Below, one piece after another: positions 53,801-58,860 of a DNA stretch of 58,860 nucleotides. Each line of letters opens with the position of its first letter. Position 1 is the first letter of the stretch. A program made the translations under genes and the position numbers. This DNA comes from Bacteroidota bacterium (GTDB lineage Bacteria > Bacteroidota > Bacteroidia > Chitinophagales > LD1), in the NCBI GenBank assembly GCA_018267385.1, contig JAFDYN010000014.1, forward strand, positions 1-58,860, given 5' to 3'. Under the pieces are notes generated by a model. It had not been told where the DNA came from. It ran no database searches and was given only the letters and a program-made list of their open reading frames with translations.

Positions 53801-54218
53801 TGAGCGTATGACCTTGTACAAAGACCTGAATGAGATCAAAAATGAAGAAGAGCTGGCCGCCTATGAGGAGAAACTCATTGACCGCTTTGGGAAAATACCG
53901 AAGCAGGTACACGAGCTGTTTAATGGTGTAAGGCTGAAGTGGGTCGCTACAAAACTAGGTATGGAGCAGATGATCATCAAGAACCGCCACCTGCGCTGCT
54001 ACTTCATATCCAATCAATCTTCTTCATTCTACTCGTCTCCGGCATTTGCCAAGATCATGCAGTATGTGCAACAGCACAGGCAAGGCATCTACCTGCGTGA
54101 GACAGATAAATACCTCGTGCTACACGTAGAGGGTATCGGCTCGATGAAACAAGCTTCTCAAAAACTGAAAGAAGTCAGCGACTTCGTCTATGGTGCAGCT
54201 GTTAAGGTTACCAATTAG
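50829..54218 (+). CDS. mfd: Transcription-repair coupling factor Mfd
   Basis: A 1,129-residue DNA translocase that removes stalled RNA polymerase and recruits UvrA. The N-terminal UvrB-like module (about 1-400) contains FVYEPGQFSIRGGIIDIFSFG. The RNA polymerase-interacting domain begins at LKPGDYVTHIDHGVGVFSGLEK. The RecG-like helicase core carries Walker A GDVGFGKTEVA, DEEQKFGVQVKE, TLTATPIPRTLQFSMMGARDLS and VLLATNIIEAGIDIPNANT. The C terminus is the TRCF domain. uvrA and a UvrD-like gene in the same window provide related repair functions. Its stop overlaps the convergent PNGase-like gene within TTAG (54215-54218). Confidence 0.97.
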   Translation: MNIDEIIGRYAESEGLQRLRELLKQSEADISLSGMTGSQESFVAAAAFRTTEYNHLFIMNDKEEAAYFQNNLTALLTHKDVFFFPDSFKRPQAFEELNNNNVLLRTEAVNRLSNPSSRAELAVTYPEALFEKAVKKEKLEEQTLRIKTGEKLDIDFMIELLVDFEFERVDFVYEPGQFSIRGGIIDIFSFGNEQPYRVELFDTDVESIRTFDPNTQLSVKKISSITIVPNMQTHFTNESKASVFEVFNDNTIIWIKDAQLLIDQLDDTMAKAEKFKEKLKDLSDLDERHPLREGEPSEVFVSSGDVVKQLKRFRIIEFGGGNFYRTDKKVLFNSKPQPSFNKNFELLIADLKTNDESGIINLIFSDNAKQIERFYAIFEDLKTKVPFTPVYVAIHQGFIDTDLQVAFYTDHQIFNRYHKYNLKQGFSRDTQLLLKTLRELKPGDYVTHIDHGVGVFSGLEKIDSGGQKQEAVRLIYAGNDILYVGIQSLHKISKYVGKEGEAPRVHKLGTDTWANLKKKTKKKIKEIAFDLIQLYAKRKTHKGFAFSKDNYMQTELEASFMYEDTPDQAKATEDVKRDMERMSPMDRLVCGDVGFGKTEVAIRAAFKAVLDGKQVAVMVPTTILAMQHQKTFKERLSDFPIEIDYLNRFKTGKEKKETLQKLAEGKTNIIIGTQALVGKTVKFKDLGLMVIDEEQKFGVQVKETLKDLKANIDCLTLTATPIPRTLQFSMMGARDLSIINTAPPNRQPITTEVHPLNPDIIREAIEFEVYRGGQVFFIHNRVKDITEVKTMLGKIVPNVDIAVAHGQLEGEKLEEVLLQFVNKEFDVLLATNIIEAGIDIPNANTIIINNAHQFGLSDLHQLRGRVGRSNKHAFCYLLAPPKHSLTQEAKQRLKTIEEFAELGSGFNIAMRDMDIRGAGNLLGGEQSGFIAEIGYDVYHKILDEAIRELKESDFKELYAEELQETQEYSKECSIETDLEMLIPDEYVRNSAERMTLYKDLNEIKNEEELAAYEEKLIDRFGKIPKQVHELFNGVRLKWVATKLGMEQMIIKNRHLRCYFISNQSSSFYSSPAFAKIMQYVQQHRQGIYLRETDKYLVLHVEGIGSMKQASQKLKEVSDFVYGAAVKVTN

Positions 54219-56422
54219 TTTTTGACTACCTTAAATGACTGATGGTTCTGAGATCCGATATTGAGCAGGTAGACGCCACTGGCCAGATTTGCTACGGATA
54301 CCTGTGTCCGCTCAGATGTGAGCTGGCCTGCAGATATTTTGCGTCCCATCATATCACATAGCGTATAGGTAGCTCCCAGCAGTTCACTACCCGCATTGAT
54401 CGTAAATAAGCTCTGGGCCGGATTAGGCGCTATAGAGACTGAGGCCAGATCTCCCACCTCTGTCACTCCCACATTTATCACAGCCAGGTTAGCGGAGGTG
54501 CTGCTACACTCTCCGCCATCAGTCACTTTTACAGTATAGTTCCCATTGCTGGTGATGTCATACGTACTACTAGTAGCGCCGCTGATCAGCACTCCATTGC
54601 GATACCACTGATACGTAGCCGCCGGAGATGCAGAGAGCGTACTACCACTCCTGGTAATGACAGGCGCATCCATCTGACAGGCGCCCATAGTTGTAAAGTA
54701 TTGAGTAAAGCCACAGCCAAAGTCATCGTGATAGGTTCCTGAATAGACATTCCTATTGAGAGGGAGGTTGACGCCATTATTAAAGTCTCTTACTACCACG
54801 GAGCCTGCGTAATATCCTGACTGCCCATCCAGTGGCCACCAATGGAGGCCAGAACATGCTGAGGTAGTTACTTTCAGGGAGTAAAATCCTGCAGCAGTGA
54901 GATTGATCGTATCCTTGTAGGCGGTCCTGATATTGAGATTGCTTTTAGATGCGACCAGAGCTCCATTGGCATCTCTCAGCTCCCAGCTGGCATCACTAGC
55001 TCCTGAGCCCCAGTCTGAGATCAGCGGGTCAGCCCCTTGTGCCAGGCTACTGGTGGTCAGGTTGATAGCAAACTGAGAAGGCCATGTAGGTGCCACATTA
55101 AAGGAAGATGTGAGCGCATCATTGCTTACGTCGTCATCTGCTGTCCCATTGACCTGTAGGATCCTGACAGCAAACTGATGCGACCCGGTAGCGCCCTCCA
55201 GCGATAGATTAGTGATAGCCTGTAGGGCAGGCATAGTGATGGTAGCATCAGTGTATGGCGCGAGTGAGCCTGTCCAGATAAATTGCGATGTGGCAGAATC
55301 CTGTACCCCATATTCAAATAGGACAGAAGAGATAGCCGTACCACCCGTGTTTCTGACCAAGATGATAGGCTGACTGGCGAGAGGATTCTCTCTACGGTAC
55401 CACTCAAAAGATGTCGGGGCGACGATATCCTCCAGAGAGGCGTCGAGTGTTTTATTTGATCCTCCATAAGAAAACACAGATGCCTCGATCTTATAACTGC
55501 CATAACTGCCACCACCGTCGTATGAGTCGTCAAAATTAAGATCAACAGCATAGGGCGTACCTAGTGCTGCACCGTTTAGTTTGTACTGAACCATAGCTAC
55601 TTTACCACCCGGACACCAGTTGCCAGCCCTGCGATATGCCCAGCTACCACCCTGCGGATAGATCTCTGTAGTACCGCAAACTACATTCATATTTTGCTGT
55701 CCTACTGTAGTATTATTCATAGAGACACTGTAGGTATGACCTGCTCCAGTGAAGTCAAATTCGCAGCAACCTGTGGCATTGTCCTGGCCGTGGCCCGTGA
55801 TAGCCAGCTTCATCTCCGCAGCCTGGGTGCCAGATGGAGGAGTGAGTGTGATAGGCTGGATATTATTATCTATTAGATTATTAGGGTCGCCATAGGAGTA
55901 GCCGCCGCTCCACAGTTTATTGATGCCCAGTACATTTCTCTCCGGAGTTCCTTCTATGAATGCAAACTTGACATCCAGAGTAAAGCCTCCTGAGTAGCCG
56001 GAGTAATGTACCCTGATAGCCGCAGTGTCTTTTAGCTGCTGATAGTAGTCTGTGACATCAAAAATGTTGTGCTGCTTCCAGGAGGATCCAAACCCCGGAG
56101 TACCTGAGGTGGCAAAGGGAGTGATCCAGCGAGACATTTCCAGCGTGTCTCCGGCCTTGGTCATCACATAGTTTTCCAGGTCATAGTCCCACTGGTGGCA
56201 GTACTGCGAACCGGCAGGGCAATTATATTGGCCCAGCGTCATGATCATGTAGATCTTGCGATAGGTCTTCGTTCCGTCAGGGAATACCGCAATGGTATCA
56301 TAGTTATTGTACCAGCTGAGCTGTACATTCTGTGCTTGTACCCATGTGGTGTCACCTACATTGGCCCTGAGCGAAACACTGCAAATAGCAATAATAAAAA
56401 GCGTGTAAACGATTTTGCGCAT
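54215..56422 (-). CDS. PNGase F-like protein with type A T9SS sorting domain
   Basis: A 735-residue secreted protein. After the signal peptide (about 1-20) residues 25-390 resemble the two jelly-roll domains of peptide-N-glycosidase F: WVQAQNVQLSWYNNYDTIA, then ITGHGQDNATGCCEFDF and GSWAYRRAGNWCPGGKV, where the Glu/Asp and the WCPG block match regions near the PNGase F active site. An Ig-like domain (about 590-650, ATYQWYRNGVLISGATSST) follows. The last ~75 residues are a type A sorting domain (SIAPNPAQSLFTI, VSVANLASGVYLLNI, QSFKVVKN). It would be exported by the T9SS and attached to the surface, and may release N-glycans from glycoproteins. Catalytic competence is not proven by reading. Confidence 0.85.
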   Translation of the reverse strand: MRKIVYTLFIIAICSVSLRANVGDTTWVQAQNVQLSWYNNYDTIAVFPDGTKTYRKIYMIMTLGQYNCPAGSQYCHQWDYDLENYVMTKAGDTLEMSRWITPFATSGTPGFGSSWKQHNIFDVTDYYQQLKDTAAIRVHYSGYSGGFTLDVKFAFIEGTPERNVLGINKLWSGGYSYGDPNNLIDNNIQPITLTPPSGTQAAEMKLAITGHGQDNATGCCEFDFTGAGHTYSVSMNNTTVGQQNMNVVCGTTEIYPQGGSWAYRRAGNWCPGGKVAMVQYKLNGAALGTPYAVDLNFDDSYDGGGSYGSYKIEASVFSYGGSNKTLDASLEDIVAPTSFEWYRRENPLASQPIILVRNTGGTAISSVLFEYGVQDSATSQFIWTGSLAPYTDATITMPALQAITNLSLEGATGSHQFAVRILQVNGTADDDVSNDALTSSFNVAPTWPSQFAINLTTSSLAQGADPLISDWGSGASDASWELRDANGALVASKSNLNIRTAYKDTINLTAAGFYSLKVTTSACSGLHWWPLDGQSGYYAGSVVVRDFNNGVNLPLNRNVYSGTYHDDFGCGFTQYFTTMGACQMDAPVITRSGSTLSASPAATYQWYRNGVLISGATSSTYDITSNGNYTVKVTDGGECSSTSANLAVINVGVTEVGDLASVSIAPNPAQSLFTINAGSELLGATYTLCDMMGRKISAGQLTSERTQVSVANLASGVYLLNIGSQNHQSFKVVKN

Positions 56423-56488
56423 CTGATTTTCTTTTCAGATGTAAAGTAACCAAAAAACAAAGGGACAAGGCTACGATTGACCGAATAA

Positions 56489-57007
56489 TCAGAGATATCT
56501 TTCCTTGATCACGCTGAGATGATGCACCTCATGCCCGGCAATTATGTACGCGAGAGCACGCACAGATACCTCTTCGCCATTTGCTATACCATTGCGTATC
56601 AGCATATCATGTGTCAGGTTTTCAAAAAACGAAATAGAGGACGCACGAAGCGCCTGATATTCTGTTAAAATATTTTCTATTGAGCGCGATGACGCGTCAC
56701 AGTTTGGTACATACTCGTTTTCATCGAAGCCGGGTAAACCGGTCCTGTCGCCCCTGGAAAATCTCAATGCCCTGTACGCAAAGATCCGCTCTGCATCCAT
56801 CAGGTGAATGAGGATTTCTTTGACAGACCATTTATCCGGCTGATATCGATAGTCGGCTTTGTGTGCAGGCAGCGAAGAGATAAATGCTTGCAAATCTTCG
56901 TTCCCTTTCTTCAGCAAAGCTATCAGATCATTGCCTTCTGCCTTGGAAATGTAAGTGTGGTAGTAGACAGGATATTCAGTCTGTGTCGGCCGTGCTATAG
57001 TAGGCAT
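56489..57007 (-). CDS. DinB-family protein (putative metal-dependent enzyme)
   Basis: A 172-residue four-helix protein, taking the ATG at 57007 (MPTIARPTQTEYPVYYHTYI). The DinB/YfiT fold is shown by the helix WSVKEILIHLMDAERIFAYRALRF (first metal His) and the C-terminal AGHEVHHLSVIKERYL (two further His), which together form a three-His metal site. Family members include thiol transferases and many enzymes of unknown substrate. It is a single gene with no informative neighbour. Confidence 0.9.
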   Translation of the reverse strand: MPTIARPTQTEYPVYYHTYISKAEGNDLIALLKKGNEDLQAFISSLPAHKADYRYQPDKWSVKEILIHLMDAERIFAYRALRFSRGDRTGLPGFDENEYVPNCDASSRSIENILTEYQALRASSISFFENLTHDMLIRNGIANGEEVSVRALAYIIAGHEVHHLSVIKERYL

Positions 57008-57208
57008 GATGTATCTTTTATATTGACTCTGAGTAAAAAGATGCTGCAAGCAGTAAGCATAAAACGACTGTGATTGAGTTTATTCTGCTGTGATCTTGCT
57101 CACACAAAGTAACCAAAAACAAGTATACCCCGAAGATTTAAAGTGACACATACAGTCCATCCTTTCATACAGCAAGGTCTCAGCCTTATCAGCCATCCTG
57201 CAAAATAA

Positions 57209-57232
57209 AAAGGGCTCCCAGAGGAGCCCTTT
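57209..57232 (-). terminator. Rho-independent terminator of the collagen-like gene
   Basis: A perfect 10-bp stem (AAAGGGCTCC, 57209-57218, with GGAGCCCTTT, 57223-57232; loop 57219-57222) is followed on the minus strand by TTATTTTG. It lies 22 bp past the stop of the collagen-like gene. Confidence 0.88.
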
Positions 57233-57254
57233 CGCTATTATTTAATGTTGGATA

Positions 57255-58860
57255 TTACTTCTTAGAAAGATCGTTGATCTGTTTCTTCAGCTCCTCTATT
57301 TGCTTTTGCTGCTCCTTTATACCCTCGATCAGGACCGGTATAAGTCCCATGTAGTTTACTGTCTTTACAGCCATACTCTCAGCATTGTTAGGTTGCATTG
57401 TCTTGCCATCTACTTTAGTCTGAATGCTGGTCTCTTTGATCAGCTCCGGCAGCACGCTCTCTACATCCTGAGCCAGAACGCCTATTATATGCTTATTAGT
57501 CAGACCAAACTTATCGGCGATATCCTTTTTGTAATAATAGCTCACCCCGGTGATCTGCATGAGCTTATTTATTGCATTATCAATAGGCTGGATATCAGAC
57601 TTAAGGTTTTTGTCTGAGATATTAAAGTAGCCACCAGTGACATTGACATCACCAGCAAAATAACCTGCCCAACCAGCAGATGCAGTAGGCATCTGACCGT
57701 ATACACCTATGGCGTTGGCATTGCTGGAGTTTGTGACAAAAGTACCGCCCCTACCTACACCTGTAGTAGGAATGTGCAGACCAAATATACCAGAATAGGT
57801 ACCTGACGTGACACCCTCTATTGCATTAAATCCATTAGCAGCATTTGTATTGTCTCCGAGCAGGGATACGCCATTGCCGCTGGTATTGGCAAACTCTACC
57901 ATGTCGCCGTTTGCGGCGGTAGTACTAGAGAGAATCTTGAATTTGTCTACACCACCTGCGGCACCTACCGACGAGGTCTGAGGAGCAGTAGTACCTATAC
58001 CCGCCTGTGCACCATTATCATAAATGATAGAATTACAAATCGTAGTGGTAGTGGTAAATTTAGTGATATAGTTAACAGTAGCTGCTGCACATATAGAGCC
58101 CGGACCTGTAGGACCAGTAGGGCCTGCAGAACCCGCAGCGCCTGTAGGACCAGCCGCACCAGCAGCACCTGTAGGACCAGCAGCACCCGCGGCACCTGTA
58201 GGACCGGCAGCTCCAGCGGCACCTGTAGGACCAGCAGCACCTGTAGGACCAGCGGCACCTGTGGCACCAGCGGCACCCGTAGCGCCAGCAGCACCTGTAG
58301 GACCAGCTGGTCCGGTGGCACCAGCAGCACCCGTGGCTCCGGTAGGACCTGTATTTCCATTAACTCCTATAGGACCTTGTGCGCCTATAGGTCCCTGAGG
58401 GCCTGTAGCACCATCCGCACCGGTAGGACCGGTAGCGCCAGCACCAGTAGGACCAGTGACCCCAGCAGGGCCAGTGGCACCAGCAGGACCGGTAGCGCCA
58501 TCCGCACCAGTAGGACCGGTAGCGCCGGCACCAGTAGGACCGGTAGCACCGGCAGGGCCTGTGGGGCCATCTGCACCAGTAGGGCCTGTAGTACCTACAC
58601 CTGTAGGACCAGTGACTCCGGCCGCACCTGTATTACCTTGAGGACCAGTAGCTCCGGCTGCACCGGTAGGGCCTGTAGTACCTACGCCTGTAGGACCAGT
58701 GACTCCGGCCGCACCTGTATTACCTTGAGGACCAGTAGCTCCGGCTGCGCCTGTAGGGCCAGTAGCACCAGCTCCCGTAGGACCGGTAGCACCAGCAGGG
58801 CCGGTAGCACCAGCTGCACCGGTAGGACCGGTAGTACCCACACCCGTAGGACCAGTGGCA
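57255..58860 (-). CDS. Collagen-like repeat protein with S74-type chaperone C terminus (5' end outside window)
   Basis: Partial; at least 535 residues, since the reading frame is open to the window edge. The N-terminal ~255 visible residues are Gly-X-Y repeats dominated by GPT, GAA and GAT, ending [11 protein letters not shown] globular region follows ([34 protein letters not shown]). The C-terminal ~120 residues hold [38 protein letters not shown] and a coiled coil ([22 protein letters not shown]). That is the intramolecular chaperone (peptidase S74) domain of tail fibres, which trimerises and cleaves itself. A trimeric collagen-like fibre is implied. No phage genes are seen nearby. No T9SS sorting domain is present at the C terminus. 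Confidence 0.9.
   Translation of the reverse strand, partial: ATGPTGVGTTGPTGAAGATGPAGATGPTGAGATGPTGAAGATGPQGNTGAAGVTGPTGVGTTGPTGAAGATGPQGNTGAAGVTGPTGVGTTGPTGADGPTGPAGATGPTGAGATGPTGADGATGPAGATGPAGVTGPTGAGATGPTGADGATGPQGPIGAQGPIGVNGNTGPTGATGAAGATGPAGPTGAAGATGAAGATGAAGPTGAAGPTGAAGAAGPTGAAGAAGPTGAAGAAGPTGAAGSAGPTGPTGPGSICAAATVNYITKFTTTTTICNSIIYDNGAQAGIGTTAPQTSSVGAAGGVDKFKILSSTTAANGDMVEFANTSGNGVSLLGDNTNAANGFNAIEGVTSGTYSGIFGLHIPTTGVGRGGTFVTNSSNANAIGVYGQMPTASAGWAGYFAGDVNVTGGYFNISDKNLKSDIQPIDNAINKLMQITGVSYYYKKDIADKFGLTNKHIIGVLAQDVESVLPELIKETSIQTKVDGKTMQPNNAESMAVKTVNYMGLIPVLIEGIKEQQKQIEELKKQINDLSKK
58092..58860. repeat. Tandem DNA repeats encoding collagen-like Gly-X-Y
   Basis: The region is built of 9-bp units coding for Gly-X-Y triplets and continues past the window. 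Within it a unit of 87 bp (29 codons, [12 protein letters not shown]... type) occurs twice in a row with near identity, from about 58584 to 58757. 87 bp is a multiple of 3 but not of 9, because each unit has a two-residue GV step that breaks the triplet phase. Such repeats are prone to copy-number change. Confidence 0.8.

Noticed and set aside
57995..58641. Leu/Val/Pro-rich frames in the collagen repeat
   Set aside because: Periodic out-of-frame or antisense readings of the 9-bp Gly-X-Y repeat; not genes.
58092..58860. Possible CRISPR array
   Set aside because: The repeats are in frame, of 9-bp and 87-bp periods, with no unique spacers, and they code for collagen-like protein.
57255..58860. 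Prophage tail-fibre gene
   Set aside because: The S74 domain suggests it, but no other phage gene is present in the window and the collagen-like part is also common in cellular proteins. It cannot be excluded beyond the edge.

Overview
The window is a chromosomal segment of a Bacteroidota bacterium, probably of the Chitinophagia/Sphingobacteriia/Saprospiria side (the finer placement is inference). The evidence is the many type IX secretion (T9SS) and gliding parts (three PorP/SprF proteins, GldD, GldE, type A and type B sorting domains), a DUF4290 protein, and promoters of the Bacteroidota type (TTTG, about 19 bp, TAnnTTTG). Nothing points to a recent mobile element: no transposase, integrase, CRISPR array or tRNA was seen.

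Layout. 1-1635: 5' half of a 16S rRNA gene on the minus strand with its leader and three tandem promoter-like elements. 1636-6363 (minus): a sulfatase, a small protein, and a type B T9SS cargo gene followed by a PorP/SprF gene. 6578-14301 (mostly plus): an OmpA-like coiled-coil lipoprotein, rlmD, a minus-strand toxin-antitoxin pair with a 59-residue antitoxin, then mutY-ssb-gldE-gldD and a beta-lactamase-like lipoprotein. 14309-24238: an RluB-type pseudouridine synthase; a tight minus-strand operon of a giant SBBP/PKD type B cargo, a PorP/SprF and a TPR-propeller-OmpA protein; a third, divergent PorP/SprF; HIT protein; GreA. 24330-34345 (minus): TonB-dependent receptor, a 1,434-residue exported protein of unknown role and a PorV-like barrel fused to OmpA. 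34692-45168: uvrA, a DUF4056-like protein, a two-gene secreted operon whose second product resembles the periplasmic half of GldM, a membrane protein beside an ECF sigma factor, pdxA and pepA. 45298-54218 (plus): ksgA, a hydroxyacid dehydrogenase, a UvrD/PcrA helicase, DUF4290, GNAT and mfd. 54215-58860 (minus): a PNGase F-like type A T9SS cargo, a DinB-family protein and a collagen-like protein with an S74-type chaperone tail that runs off the window.

Two themes stand out. One is DNA maintenance (mutY, ssb, uvrA, uvrD, mfd). The other is surface secretion: two cassettes pair a type B cargo with a PorP/SprF partner, one adding a PorE-like outer-membrane/peptidoglycan linker, and a separate receptor, giant protein and PorV-OmpA module looks like a self-contained, poorly understood envelope system. 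All functions are read from the sequence and from knowledge of the families; no search was run.
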